64,000 bases of DNA from Imbroritus primus (lineage in GTDB: Bacteria; Pseudomonadota; Gammaproteobacteria; Burkholderiales; Burkholderiaceae). Below, in pieces: positions 8,048-16,819 of the stretch. The position numbers and the translations under genes were made by a program. The stretch covers positions 62,001 to 126,000 of the forward strand of contig AKCV02000011.1 of the NCBI GenBank assembly GCA_000272025.2, in the 5' to 3' direction. Every line of letters begins with the position of its first letter. The stretch's first letter is position 1. The notes under the pieces were generated by a model. The model ran no database searches and was not told the origin of the DNA. It saw only the letters and a program-made list of their open reading frames with translations.

Positions 8048-8077
8048 GAGGGACCGCGCGTGCTCGCTCGGTCCCTC
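8048..8077 (+). promoter_or_regulatory. Hairpin in the gdhA leader
   Basis: GAGGGACCG and CGGTCCCTC form a perfect 9-base-pair stem around a 12-base loop, ending 22 bases before the gdhA start. No T-run follows, so it is not a standard intrinsic terminator. It may be a leader structure or protein-binding site controlling gdhA. Confidence 0.4.
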
Positions 8078-8099
8078 GCCCAACCGAGCCCCCACGTTA

Positions 8100-9443
8100 A
8101 TGACTCTACCTTCCCTCGACAGCTTTCTCAGCCAGGTGGCATCTCGTGACCCTAACCAGCCGGAGTTCCTCCAGGCGGTGAAAGAAGTGATGCACAGCCT
8201 GTGGCCCTTTCTGCAGCAGTATCCGGAATATGCCAAGCATGGCCTGCTGGAACGTCTCGTCGAGCCGGAGCGGATCATCCAGTTCCGCGTGTCGTGGACG
8301 GACGACAAAGGCCAGGTCCACGTCAACCGTGCCTGGCGCATCCAGCACAGTTCGTCCATCGGCCCGTTCAAGGGCGGCATGCGCTTCCACCCGACCGTTA
8401 ATCTTTCGGTCCTCAAATTCCTCGCCTTCGAGCAGACCTTCAAGAACGCCCTGACGACCCTCCCCATGGGCGGCGCCAAGGGCGGTTCGGACTTCGACCC
8501 CAAGGGCAAGTCGGAACTCGAAGTGATGCGCTTCTGCCAGGCCCTCATGACCGAGCTCTATCGCCACATCGGCTCTGATACCGACGTACCGGCCGGCGAC
8601 ATCGGCGTGGGCGGACGTGAAGTCGGCTTCATGGCCGGCATGATGAAGAAGCTTTCGAACGACACGTCGAGCGTGTTCACCGGCAAGGGCGTAACCTTCG
8701 GCGGCAGCCTGATGCGTCCGGAAGCCACCGGCTACGGTACGGTGTACTTCGCGCAGGAAATGCTGCGCAAGCATGGCGATGGCTTTGAAGGCAAGCGCGT
8801 GCTGATCTCCGGTTCGGGCAACGTGGCGCAGTACGCCGCCGACAAGGCCATCGAACTCGGCGCCAAGGTCCTGTGCGTGAGCGACTCGGGCGGCACCATG
8901 CTGTACCCGGAAGGCATGAGCGAAGCGCAGCTCGCCGAACTGATGGAATTCAAGAACGAAGAGCGCGGCCGCCTCGCCGATTTCGCGCAGCGCCACAAGC
9001 TGCCGTTCGAAGCTGGCAAGCGACCCTGGCACATCCCGGCGGACATCGCCCTGCCGTGCGCTACCCAAAATGAACTCGACGCCAACGATGCGGAAACCCT
9101 GCTCGCCAACGGCGTGAAGTGCGTGGCCGAGGGCGCCAACATGCCGTCCACACTAGAAGCCGTGGACCGCTTCCTGGCCGCGCGCATCCTGTATGCACCG
9201 GGCAAGGCCAGCAACGCCGGCGGCGTGGCCACCTCGGGCCTGGAAATGTCGCAGAACGCCATGCGCCTGTCGTGGCAGCATGCCGAAGTGGACGAGAAAC
9301 TGCACGCCATCATGAAGGAAATCCACCTGAACTGCATCATGCATGGCCAGAAGGACGACGGCTTCGTCAACTACGTCGACGGCGCGAACATTGCCGGCTT
9401 CGTTAAGGTTGCCAATGCCATGCTGGGTCAGGGCGTGATCTGA
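8100..9443 (+). CDS. gdhA: NADP-specific glutamate dehydrogenase
   Basis: A 447-residue protein, the standard length for the hexameric bacterial enzyme that forms glutamate from 2-oxoglutarate and ammonium with NADPH. Visible motifs are the substrate-binding region GPFKGGMRFHPTVN, the lysine block LPMGGAKGGSDFDPKGKS, PAGDIGVGGREVGF, and the nucleotide-binding GSGNVAQYAADKA. The start was placed at MTLPSLDSF to match the family N-terminus; the longer in-frame extension runs back through the leader hairpin. It follows rnk on the same strand with a ~55-base leader after the small peptide frame. This is a core nitrogen-assimilation gene and shows no oddities. Confidence 0.96.
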   Translation: MTLPSLDSFLSQVASRDPNQPEFLQAVKEVMHSLWPFLQQYPEYAKHGLLERLVEPERIIQFRVSWTDDKGQVHVNRAWRIQHSSSIGPFKGGMRFHPTVNLSVLKFLAFEQTFKNALTTLPMGGAKGGSDFDPKGKSELEVMRFCQALMTELYRHIGSDTDVPAGDIGVGGREVGFMAGMMKKLSNDTSSVFTGKGVTFGGSLMRPEATGYGTVYFAQEMLRKHGDGFEGKRVLISGSGNVAQYAADKAIELGAKVLCVSDSGGTMLYPEGMSEAQLAELMEFKNEERGRLADFAQRHKLPFEAGKRPWHIPADIALPCATQNELDANDAETLLANGVKCVAEGANMPSTLEAVDRFLAARILYAPGKASNAGGVATSGLEMSQNAMRLSWQHAEVDEKLHAIMKEIHLNCIMHGQKDDGFVNYVDGANIAGFVKVANAMLGQGVI

Positions 9444-9477
9444 TCCACCGTTATCCGCAGCACTGCAACACCCTGAC

Positions 9478-9512
9478 ACGGCGCGCCGTCCGGCAATCGG
9501 GCGGCGCGCCGT
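9478..9512. terminator. Terminator-like hairpin after gdhA
   Basis: ACGGCGCGCCG and CGGCGCGCCGT form a perfect 11-base-pair, very G/C-rich stem. Only a weak T-containing tail (TTGCATTT) follows, so termination efficiency is uncertain. Confidence 0.45.
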
Positions 9513-9674
9513 TGCATTTGGTGGACGCACGCACCGCGTCCTCCAGGAATGTGCGGCGCTTACCCCCCATTTTTTCGCTTTACCGATCCGTATTCCATTC
9601 CTACACTGATCGTTACCACGTTGCGCCAGAACTGGCACCTCAAGTCAGTCGTCGCACGGGAATGGGGAAAAGGG

Positions 9675-11603
9675 ATGGGGGTGTCTCTCAACGCACATCA
9701 CCTGCTCGTGGCAGGCGTGGTGCCACTGGCCATTGTGATCGCCGCTGTCGCCATCGTACGCGGCGGGGAGGCTGGCAGCCTGCGTGCGCAAGCCTTCGCA
9801 CAGCAGCAGCAGGCCGCCATCGATGAAGCAGCTCCGCTCGATGCCGCCATCGATGTCCACTTCGACACCCTGACCCGCCTGCGCAGTCAATTGAGCTCGC
9901 TTGCAGTGCTTCCGGTTGCGGCACGCCAGCTCTCTGCTGACGACCCGACCGTCAACGCACTCTTCGCCGTCTCCCCCAATGGCCGAATCCAGGTCCATGG
10001 CGCACAGCGCCCGACCGCCCTGCAGATTCCTGACCAAGAGCTGATGACCTGGCTCGGTGGTTCCGCGACGGCGTATCTCTCGGTACCCGTCCAGAGCAAC
10101 GCGACTGGTACCCCCATGATCGCCATTGCCGTTCCTTGGCGCGATGCTCCCCAGCAGGCCGGCCTGATCGGCTTGCAGATCGATCTCTCAGATGAGCCTG
10201 CGCTGCGTGCCCTGACCCATCCGGCCACGCACCCTGGCACCAAGCGCTGCCTGCACGCAGGCGGACAGGTTCTGCAGATCAACGCCCGCACCGATGGCAG
10301 CGTGCGGCTCGATCCGGTCTCCGATTGCAGTCCGCCAGCCCCTGCGGCCGCGCCCTGGCTCGATCATCTCTTTCCGGTAGGGGATGTCACGGCCTACGTC
10401 CCGTTGCCACACACCGGCTGGATGCTCGAACGCACTACGCCGGCGCGCGAGGCGTTCGCCCCGTTCCGGGCGGCCCAGGCCACGCTCGGCATCGTGGCAC
10501 TGGCAATTCTCGCCATCTCGCTGGGTACGGCATGGTGGCTGTTCCGGCTGCTGATGCAGCCCTTGCGCGAACTGCAGCGGCTGACGGCACTCACCGAGCC
10601 CGGTACGCGTCCGCCGCCCGCCACCGAGATCACCGCGCTAACCGACGCATTCCGCCATTCCCTGATCCACCTGCGGCGTCGCGTCCGGCTCGTCACGCAC
10701 GCCTGCGATCATGCGACCCAGGTCGCCGAACGCGCGACGCTGACCGCCGACCTGTTTCCCGACCTGGCTGGGTTGATCGGACCCGACCGCTGTTTCATTC
10801 ACGTCAACAAGCCGCACGAGGCGCTGTTCGGCAAGCCGGCTTCCGCCATCATCGGCCGGCCAGTCCATGAGTTGTGGGGACATGAATCGTTTGCCGAGAT
10901 GGAGCCGTTCCTGACCCAGGCACTGCAAGGCAGCGCCGCGACCTTTACCATGCGCCACGGTCCGCCGCGCACCGCGCGCTGGCTGGAAACCACCTACCAG
11001 CCCGTGCTGACGCCCGAGACCGGCGACGTGCGCGCCGTGCACTTCCGCGTGCGCGATCTCACCACCGAGCGGCACAACGCATTGCGTCTGCAGCGCGAAG
11101 TACAGACCGATGCGCTGACCGGCCTGCTGAATCGGCGCGGCTTCAACTTCCGTCTCGAACGGGCACTGGCGCGGACCAGTGGCGACGGCGGCGCGATCAC
11201 GCTGATGTATGTCGACCTGGACCGCTTCAAGGAAGTCAACGACACCTACGGCCATGCCGTCGGTGATGAACTGCTGCGCACCTTTGCCCAGCGGCTGACC
11301 CATGCGGTGCGCAGCAATGATGCGCTCGGCCGCCTCGGCGGCGACGAGTTCGTCATCCTCATCGAGGGCGACGAAGCCGCCTATACCGATCGCGTTGCCA
11401 GAGCCGTCCTGGCCTGCGCACAACTGAGCTTCAACCTGCGCGAGCATTGGGTAGAGATTGGCGCCAGCATTGGCATAGCGTCGGGCCGCGGCGGCGAAAA
11501 AACCGTCCACCAGCTAAGCGAAGAAGCCGACGCCGCGCTCTACCAGGCCAAGCGCGACGGCAAAAACTGCTTCCGCCGCTTCCGCATCTCCGCCGCGGCG
11601 TAG
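9675..11603 (+). CDS. Membrane diguanylate cyclase with periplasmic sensor, PAS and GGDEF domains
   Basis: A 642-residue protein. A first membrane segment (~10-30), a periplasmic sensor region (~35-260, likely Cache-like), a second membrane segment (~275-298), a PAS-type domain (~360-470) and a GGDEF domain (~475-640) follow in order. The active site is a consensus GGDEF at residues 555-559. Five residues before it lies RSND, an RxxD product-inhibition site, so it should be an active, feedback-controlled c-di-GMP synthase. The ATG at 9675 is favoured by the purine-rich GGGGAAAAGGG before it; a GTG 126 bases upstream is in frame. The signal is unknown. Confidence 0.9.
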   Translation: MGVSLNAHHLLVAGVVPLAIVIAAVAIVRGGEAGSLRAQAFAQQQQAAIDEAAPLDAAIDVHFDTLTRLRSQLSSLAVLPVAARQLSADDPTVNALFAVSPNGRIQVHGAQRPTALQIPDQELMTWLGGSATAYLSVPVQSNATGTPMIAIAVPWRDAPQQAGLIGLQIDLSDEPALRALTHPATHPGTKRCLHAGGQVLQINARTDGSVRLDPVSDCSPPAPAAAPWLDHLFPVGDVTAYVPLPHTGWMLERTTPAREAFAPFRAAQATLGIVALAILAISLGTAWWLFRLLMQPLRELQRLTALTEPGTRPPPATEITALTDAFRHSLIHLRRRVRLVTHACDHATQVAERATLTADLFPDLAGLIGPDRCFIHVNKPHEALFGKPASAIIGRPVHELWGHESFAEMEPFLTQALQGSAATFTMRHGPPRTARWLETTYQPVLTPETGDVRAVHFRVRDLTTERHNALRLQREVQTDALTGLLNRRGFNFRLERALARTSGDGGAITLMYVDLDRFKEVNDTYGHAVGDELLRTFAQRLTHAVRSNDALGRLGGDEFVILIEGDEAAYTDRVARAVLACAQLSFNLREHWVEIGASIGIASGRGGEKTVHQLSEEADAALYQAKRDGKNCFRRFRISAAA

Positions 11604-11644
11604 CACAAGGTCCCCGCCAGCCACACTGTGGCACACTGGCGGCC

Positions 11645-12148
11645 ATGCTTTCCCTCAAGTATCTCAGTAGCTACCCGCCTGAACTGCTCGCCCAGGTCAG
11701 GCAGCTCATCGATTCCGGGCGGCTTGGCACGCATCTCGAGACACGCTATCCGGAACGCCACGACATCCAGACCGACCGCGCGTTGTATGACTTCGTGATG
11801 GAGCTGAAGCAGCGCCACCTGCGCACCGCGCCACCGATCCATCGCGTCAGCTATGAAGCGCGCCTCGATGTCGTGCGCAATGCCCTGGGGCTGCACACCA
11901 CGACCTCGCGCGTGCAGGGCGGCAAGCTCAAGGCCAAGAAGGACATCCGCATCGCGGCCCTGTTCAAGGATGTGCCACCGGAATTCCTCCACATGATCGT
12001 CGTACATGAACTGGCCCACCTGCGCGAGAGCGATCACAACAAGGCGTTCTACCGGCTATGCGACAGCATGCTGCCTGGCTATCACCAACTCGAGTTCGAT
12101 CTGCGCCTGTATCTCACCTGGCGCGACCTGCGCCAGGGCAAGACCTGA
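11645..12148 (+). CDS. YgjP-like M48-family metallopeptidase domain protein
   Basis: A 167-residue protein with a gluzincin-type zinc motif HELAHLRESDHNKAFY: HExxH followed by a third histidine in the DHNKAF block, as in YgjP/DUF45 proteins. It is cytoplasmic, with no signal peptide. The substrate in the family is not established. Translation starts at MLSLKYLSS just after the diguanylate cyclase stop; a longer in-frame start would run back inside that gene. It ends at a strong bidirectional terminator shared with the convergent Bug receptor gene. Confidence 0.85.
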   Translation: MLSLKYLSSYPPELLAQVRQLIDSGRLGTHLETRYPERHDIQTDRALYDFVMELKQRHLRTAPPIHRVSYEARLDVVRNALGLHTTTSRVQGGKLKAKKDIRIAALFKDVPPEFLHMIVVHELAHLRESDHNKAFYRLCDSMLPGYHQLEFDLRLYLTWRDLRQGKT

Positions 12149-12160
12149 TCCGCATGAAGC

Positions 12161-12189
12161 AAAATGGCCTCGCATAGCGAGGCCATTTT
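12161..12189. terminator. Bidirectional intrinsic terminator
   Basis: AAAATGGCCTCGC-ATA-GCGAGGCCATTTT is a perfect 13-base-pair hairpin with A- and T-tracts on both sides. It lies between two convergent genes and can serve both. Confidence 0.9.
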
Positions 12190-12213
12190 GTACGACCGGT
12201 CAAACCGGACGGA

Positions 12214-13173
12214 TCAGTCCTTGGCGGCAGCGCCAGCCACGGCCATGGTCTCGCGCTCTTCCTCGAAGGCACGCTTGGCATAGGCCGTGTAATCCGCCGA
12301 GTTGCGGTAGTTGATGTTCAGGCCCACCTGGCTGGCAAATGCCTTGAACTTCGGATCGTCGAGTGCCGACTTGAATGCTTCGTCAAGCTTCTGCACGACC
12401 GGCTGCGGCACGCCCACGGGCGCGATGATGCCGAACGGCGAGGCCTGCACCACCGGAAAGCCGAGTTCCTTGGCGGTCGGCGCGTCCGGGTAGTCGGCCG
12501 AACGCTTCTCGCCAAAGGTTGCCAGGATGCGGATCTTGTTGGTCTGCACGAACGGCACCATGCTGTTCGCCACCGTCGTCACCTGGGTATTGTGGCCAAG
12601 CATCGAAGTGATGGCTTCGGAGTCGCCCTTGAACGGCACGTGCGTCCAGTGCGCACCCGTGTTTTTGCCGAGCATCACCATGGCGAGGTGGTGGCTGCTG
12701 TAGGTGCCCGAGGTGCCATACGAAATGTTCGCGCCCGGCGCCTTGGCCGCGTTGACCAGATCCTTCAGCGTCTTGTATGGCGAATCGGCATTCACCCCCA
12801 CGGCAGAGCTGTAGCCGGCGATCATCGAGATATAGGTGAAGTCCTTGCGTGGGTCGAAACGCGTCTTTTGCATGTGCGGCACACGGAACACGCCGATCGG
12901 CGCCATCGACAGCAGATAGCCATCAGCCGGCTGGCCCACCAGTTGCGTCGCACCCATGGTGCCATTCACACCCGGACGGTTGTCGACCACGATCGGCTGG
13001 CCCAGCTTCTTGGCGGCGATGTCAGTCAGCTGGCGCGCCACCTGGTCGGTGATGCCGCCGGCCGCATACGGCACGATCAGGCGAATGGGACGGTCCGGGA
13101 ACGACTGGGCCGCAGCGCCGCCGGCCACCAGCATGGAGAGGAGAGCGGCTGCGCCGCGCAGTTTGCGAATCAT
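12214..13173 (-). CDS. Bug-family tripartite tricarboxylate transporter receptor
   Basis: A 319-residue periplasmic solute receptor. An N-terminal signal peptide ends near AGGAAAQ. The Bug hallmarks follow: FPDRPIRLIVPYAAGGITD, the VDNRPGVNGTMGA block, PADGYLLSM, and the second-domain PYKT and VPFKGDSEAI segments. Bug receptors bind carboxylates or amides and deliver them to TctAB-type membrane proteins or act as sensors. No TctA or TctB gene is adjacent. It is the gene following the thiolase on the same strand (34-base gap), so it may supply a carboxylic acid substrate for the acyl-CoA pathway. The ligand cannot be read from sequence. Confidence 0.9.
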   Translation of the reverse strand: MIRKLRGAAALLSMLVAGGAAAQSFPDRPIRLIVPYAAGGITDQVARQLTDIAAKKLGQPIVVDNRPGVNGTMGATQLVGQPADGYLLSMAPIGVFRVPHMQKTRFDPRKDFTYISMIAGYSSAVGVNADSPYKTLKDLVNAAKAPGANISYGTSGTYSSHHLAMVMLGKNTGAHWTHVPFKGDSEAITSMLGHNTQVTTVANSMVPFVQTNKIRILATFGEKRSADYPDAPTAKELGFPVVQASPFGIIAPVGVPQPVVQKLDEAFKSALDDPKFKAFASQVGLNINYRNSADYTAYAKRAFEEERETMAVAGAAAKD

Positions 13174-13206
13174 GTTTCTTGTCTCCTGATACGACAGCTT
13201 ACAGTG

Positions 13207-14382
13207 TTAGCACACTTCGAAAAGTCCGGCGGCACCCATGCCGCCGCCAATACACATCGTGACGACCACATAGCGGACCCCACGGCGTTTTCCTTCAATC
13301 AGGGCATGGCCCACGAGACGTGAACCGGTCACGCCGTACGGATGCCCCACGGCAATGGCTCCGCCGTTCACGTTCAGGCGGTCGTCCGGAATACCCAGGC
13401 GATCGCGGCAGTACAGTACCTGCACGGCGAAGGCTTCATTCAGTTCCCACAGGCCGATATCGTCGATACGCAAGCCGGTACGCTCCAGCAGGCGCGGAAT
13501 CGCGAACACCGGACCGATTCCCATCTCGTCGGGCTCGCAGCCGGCCACGGCATAGCCGCGGAAGATGCCCATCGGGGCGATGCCACGGCGCTTGGCCTCG
13601 TCGGCGGCCATGACCACGCAGGCCGAGGCGCCATCCGAGAACTGGCTCGCGTTACCGGCCGAGATCACCCCGCCCGGCAGTGCCGGACGGATATTGCAGA
13701 TACCTTCGTAGGTGGTGCCGGCGCGAATCCCTTCGTCGGCACTGAGCGTGATTTCCTGCGTCGAGACCTTGCCGCTCTTGTCGCTCACCGCCATGGTGGT
13801 CGTCACCGGCACGATCTCGTCGTCGAACAGGCCGGCAGCCTGTGCGGCGGCCGCGCGCTGCTGGCTGCGCGCACCGTAGTGGTCCTGCAGCTCGCGCGAA
13901 ATGCCATAGCGCTTTGCCACCATCTCGGCGGTCTGCAGCATGTTCCAGTAGATCTCCGGCTTGTGCTCCTTGAGCCAGTCGTCGTGCTGGAAATGGCGGT
14001 TGACTTCGTTCTGCACGCACGAGATCGACTCCACGCCACCAGCGACATAGATGCCGCCCTCGCCCGCAATCACGCGCTGCGCGCTCTGGGCAATGGCCTG
14101 CAGGCCGGACGAACAGAAACGGTTGAGCGTCATGCCCGCCACCGACACCGGCATGCCGGCCCGCAAGGCAATCTGGCGCGCGATATTGCTGCCGGTCGCG
14201 CCTTCAGGCTTGGCGCAGCCCATCACGACATCCTCGATGTCGGCCGGGTCCAGGCCCGCGCGCTCGACTGCAGCGCGCACCGCGAATGCGCCGAGCGTCG
14301 CGCCATGGGTCATATTGAAAGCGCCGCGCCAGGACTTGGCGAGCGGCGTACGTGCAGTAGAAACGATGACGGCTTCGGTCAT
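13207..14382 (-). CDS. Acetyl-CoA C-acyltransferase (thiolase, FadA-like)
   Basis: A 391-residue thiolase, the normal family length. Catalytic elements are the nucleophilic cysteine in [19 protein letters not shown], the [17 protein letters not shown] histidine block and the C-terminal [13 protein letters not shown] cysteine. It should cleave 3-ketoacyl-CoA to acetyl-CoA and a shortened acyl-CoA, completing beta-oxidation with the FadB-like protein encoded 63 bases upstream on the same strand. The start was chosen at [14 protein letters not shown], the conserved N-terminus. Chain-length or aromatic-acyl specificity cannot be told. Confidence 0.94.
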   Translation of the reverse strand: MTEAVIVSTARTPLAKSWRGAFNMTHGATLGAFAVRAAVERAGLDPADIEDVVMGCAKPEGATGSNIARQIALRAGMPVSVAGMTLNRFCSSGLQAIAQSAQRVIAGEGGIYVAGGVESISCVQNEVNRHFQHDDWLKEHKPEIYWNMLQTAEMVAKRYGISRELQDHYGARSQQRAAAAQAAGLFDDEIVPVTTTMAVSDKSGKVSTQEITLSADEGIRAGTTYEGICNIRPALPGGVISAGNASQFSDGASACVVMAADEAKRRGIAPMGIFRGYAVAGCEPDEMGIGPVFAIPRLLERTGLRIDDIGLWELNEAFAVQVLYCRDRLGIPDDRLNVNGGAIAVGHPYGVTGSRLVGHALIEGKRRGVRYVVVTMCIGGGMGAAGLFEVC

Positions 14383-14444
14383 AAATCTTCTCTCCGGCAC
14401 GCGCGCTGGCGTGCCTGCAATCATGGGCAATTGAGAAATGCGGT

Positions 14445-16544
14445 TCAGGTCAGATCGGCAAAGCCACGGCCTTCGGACACGCAGCGCTCGAGCAGCGGCG
14501 CCGGTGTCCAGAAGGCTCCACCACCCACGCCGCGCGCTGCGTAACCGCGGATCGTGCGCAGCACGTTGAACAGGCCCACGCTTTCGGCGTAGTGCATCGG
14601 ACCGCCACGGAAGGCCGGAAAGCCGTAGCCCGTGAGGAATACCGCGTCAAGATCGGAGGCACGCTGCGCGATCCCTTCTTCCAGCAGCCGCGCGCCTTCG
14701 TTGACCAGCGCGAAGACGGTGCGCTCGACGATCTCCTGGTCACTGATACGGCGGCGCGTGATGCCGTGCTGCGCGCTGTATGCCTCGATCAGTGCGCGCA
14801 CTTCCGGATCCGGGATCGGATCGCGCTTGCCCGGCTCGTAGCGATACCAGCCCTTCCCGGCCTTCTGCCCGAGACGCCCGGCCTCGCACAGCGGATCGGC
14901 CACGCGTGCAAATGCCTGGTCGGGATACTCCACGTAACGCCGCTTGCGGATGGCCCAGCCGATGTCGTTGCCGACCATGTCGTTCATGCGGCACGGACCC
15001 ATCGCCATGCCGAATTTTTCGAGCGCGCGGTCCACCTGCTCGGGCAATGCGCCTTCTTCGAGCAGAAAATGCGCCTGGCGGATGTAGCGGTCCAGCATGC
15101 GATTGCCGATGAAGCCGTCGCACACACCCGACAGCACGCCCACCTTGCTGAAGCGCTTGGCCAGCGCCATGGCCGTAGCAATGACATCCGGTGCGGTGGC
15201 CGCACCCTGCACCACTTCCAGCAGGCGCATCACATTCGCGGGGCTGAAAAAATGCAGGCCGACCACATCCTGCGGACGCCGGGTGAATGCCGCGATGCGG
15301 TTCACGTCGAGCGTGGACGTATTCGTCGCCAGGATCGCACCCGGCTTCATGACTTCATCGAGCGTGCGGAACACGGTTTCCTTGACACCCCAGTCTTCGA
15401 ACACCGCCTCGATCACCACATCGGCCTGCGCGATATCCGCGTACTGCAGCGTCGGGCGAATCAGTGCCATGCGCTGTTCGACCTGCGCATCGGTCAGCCG
15501 CCCCTTCTTGGCGCTCGCCTCATAGTTGCGGCGGATGATGCCGAGGCCCCGATCCAGTGCCTCCTGCGAGGTCTCGCGCAGCCACACCGGGATGCCGGCG
15601 TTGGCGAAATTCATGGCGATACCGCCACCCATGGTGCCCGCACCGATCACCGCGCCAGCCTGCACATCGCGCGCTTGCGTGCCGGCAGGCAAAGCCGGAA
15701 TCTTCGGCGCCTCACGCTCGGCGAAAAAGCCGTGCTGCAGGGCGCGTGCCTCCCGGCTGCGCGACAGCTCGACGAACATCGCGCGCTCCTTGGGCAGACC
15801 GATATCGAATGGCTCGAGCGCGGCCGCGACGGCGTCCACGCATTTCAGCGGTGCCGGCAAATTGGGCGAACGCGCCTGCACGATGCGGCGCGCATGCTGG
15901 AAGAACGCATCGGCGCCTGGCAGCTTGACCTGGCGGTCGCGCACGCGGGGCAACGGTCGGCTATCCGCGACCTCTTGCGCCAGGGCCAGTGCGGCAGACA
16001 GGACTTCGCCGTCGACCACACGGTCGAACAGCGGCGCACCCAACGCAGCAGCAGTAACCGTCTTGCCGGTCACGATCATGTCAAGGGCAGCTTCCACACC
16101 CAGCAGGCGCGGCAGGCGCTGTGTGCCGCCCGCCCCCGGCAGGATGCCGCGCTTCACTTCAGGCAAGGCGACCTGGGTGCCAGCCTGCGCCACGCGATAG
16201 TGACAGGCCAGCGCCAGCTCAAGGCCACCACCCATGGCCACGCCTTCAATGGCGGCGATGACCGGCTTGCTGGTGTCGTCGAGGATGCGCAGCACCGTGC
16301 TGAGCGTGGGCTCCTGCGTGGCCGCGGGCGTGCCGAACTCGCGCATGTCCGCACCGGCGCTGAAGTAGCGGCCTGCGCCGACGATCACGATGGCGCGGAC
16401 GGCCACATCGGTATGCGCGCGATCCACGCCTTCGACAATGGCGCTACGAACGGCATGCGAAAGTGGATTGACCGGAGGCTGGCTGAGCGTGATGACGGCG
16501 ACACCGTTCTCGACGCGGTAGAGCGGACAAGGCGACTGACTCAC
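14445..16544 (-). CDS. Bifunctional enoyl-CoA hydratase / 3-hydroxyacyl-CoA dehydrogenase (MFE-1/FadB-like)
   Basis: A 699-residue fusion. The N-terminal crotonase domain (~1-190) shows the oxyanion-hole [10 protein letters not shown] and [12 protein letters not shown] with a catalytic Glu, and [18 protein letters not shown] with the second. The middle domain (~300-480) has the NAD motif [19 protein letters not shown] and the catalytic His in [10 protein letters not shown]. The dehydrogenase C-terminal domain follows (DGFIGNRML and [12 protein letters not shown]). Length and order match the peroxisomal MFE-1 type rather than E. coli FadB. The gene pairs with the thiolase and is divergent from an acyl-CoA dehydrogenase and a CoA ligase, giving a complete beta-oxidation set. 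Confidence 0.95.
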   Translation of the reverse strand: MSQSPCPLYRVENGVAVITLSQPPVNPLSHAVRSAIVEGVDRAHTDVAVRAIVIVGAGRYFSAGADMREFGTPAATQEPTLSTVLRILDDTSKPVIAAIEGVAMGGGLELALACHYRVAQAGTQVALPEVKRGILPGAGGTQRLPRLLGVEAALDMIVTGKTVTAAALGAPLFDRVVDGEVLSAALALAQEVADSRPLPRVRDRQVKLPGADAFFQHARRIVQARSPNLPAPLKCVDAVAAALEPFDIGLPKERAMFVELSRSREARALQHGFFAEREAPKIPALPAGTQARDVQAGAVIGAGTMGGGIAMNFANAGIPVWLRETSQEALDRGLGIIRRNYEASAKKGRLTDAQVEQRMALIRPTLQYADIAQADVVIEAVFEDWGVKETVFRTLDEVMKPGAILATNTSTLDVNRIAAFTRRPQDVVGLHFFSPANVMRLLEVVQGAATAPDVIATAMALAKRFSKVGVLSGVCDGFIGNRMLDRYIRQAHFLLEEGALPEQVDRALEKFGMAMGPCRMNDMVGNDIGWAIRKRRYVEYPDQAFARVADPLCEAGRLGQKAGKGWYRYEPGKRDPIPDPEVRALIEAYSAQHGITRRRISDQEIVERTVFALVNEGARLLEEGIAQRASDLDAVFLTGYGFPAFRGGPMHYAESVGLFNVLRTIRGYAARGVGGGAFWTPAPLLERCVSEGRGFADLT

Positions 16545-16618
16545 TACGACTCCTGATGCACAAGGGCCATCGCGCGCAGTGCCGAGGCAGCTGAAGCACT
16601 TTATGTCCCCTGATAGTT

Positions 16619-16646
16619 ATTCTGCTATGCAGAATTAAGTTCTGCA
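16619..16646. promoter_or_regulatory. Operator candidate A for the fadB-like operon
   Basis: ATTCTGC-TAT-GCAGAAT (16619-16635) is a perfect 7-3-7 palindrome, followed by a TTCTGCA half-site at 16640-16646. It lies just downstream of the putative minus-strand promoter, a repression position. An equivalent site precedes the divergent acyl-CoA dehydrogenase. The TTC-N9-GAA form suits an IclR-family regulator such as the one at 20382, by inference. Confidence 0.7.
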
Positions 16647-16653
16647 TTTTTAT

Positions 16654-16683
16654 ATCGTACTGCCACGAGTACCGGATGTAAAC
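16654..16683 (-). promoter_or_regulatory. Putative promoter of the fadB-like operon
   Basis: On the minus strand TTTACA (16678-16683) and TACGAT (16654-16659) are 18 bases apart. Operator candidate A lies immediately downstream. Confidence 0.4.
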
Positions 16684-16730
16684 AGTTTATCAGCCACATG
16701 ATTGACAGGGAGTTCAACAGCAAAAGCCCC

Positions 16731-16760
16731 TTGCCTGCCTGGCACGGCTTGCGCTATTCT
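16731..16760 (+). promoter_or_regulatory. Putative promoter of the acyl-CoA dehydrogenase operon
   Basis: TTGCCT (16731-16736) and TATTCT (16755-16760) are 18 bases apart, about 60 bases before the start codon, with operator candidate B just downstream. Confidence 0.4.
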
Positions 16761-16772
16761 CGATGCATATTT

Positions 16773-16799
16773 GCAGAACAGTATTCTGCATAGCAGAAT
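16773..16799. promoter_or_regulatory. Operator candidate B for the acyl-CoA dehydrogenase operon
   Basis: ATTCTGC-ATA-GCAGAAT (16783-16799) is a perfect 7-3-7 palindrome preceded by a GCAGAA half-site at 16773-16778. Its layout is the mirror image of candidate A, and the palindromes differ only in the central TAT/ATA. The two probably bind the same repressor and coordinate the divergent arms. Confidence 0.7.
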
Positions 16800-16819
16800 T
16801 AACAGCCAGAGACAGATCC

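Noticed and set aside
14592..16556. 654-codon open frame antisense to the fadB-like gene
   Set aside because: It lies wholly opposite a clear MFE-1 gene, has His/Arg-rich shadow composition, no domain and no ribosome-binding site. Long antisense frames are common in high-GC DNA.
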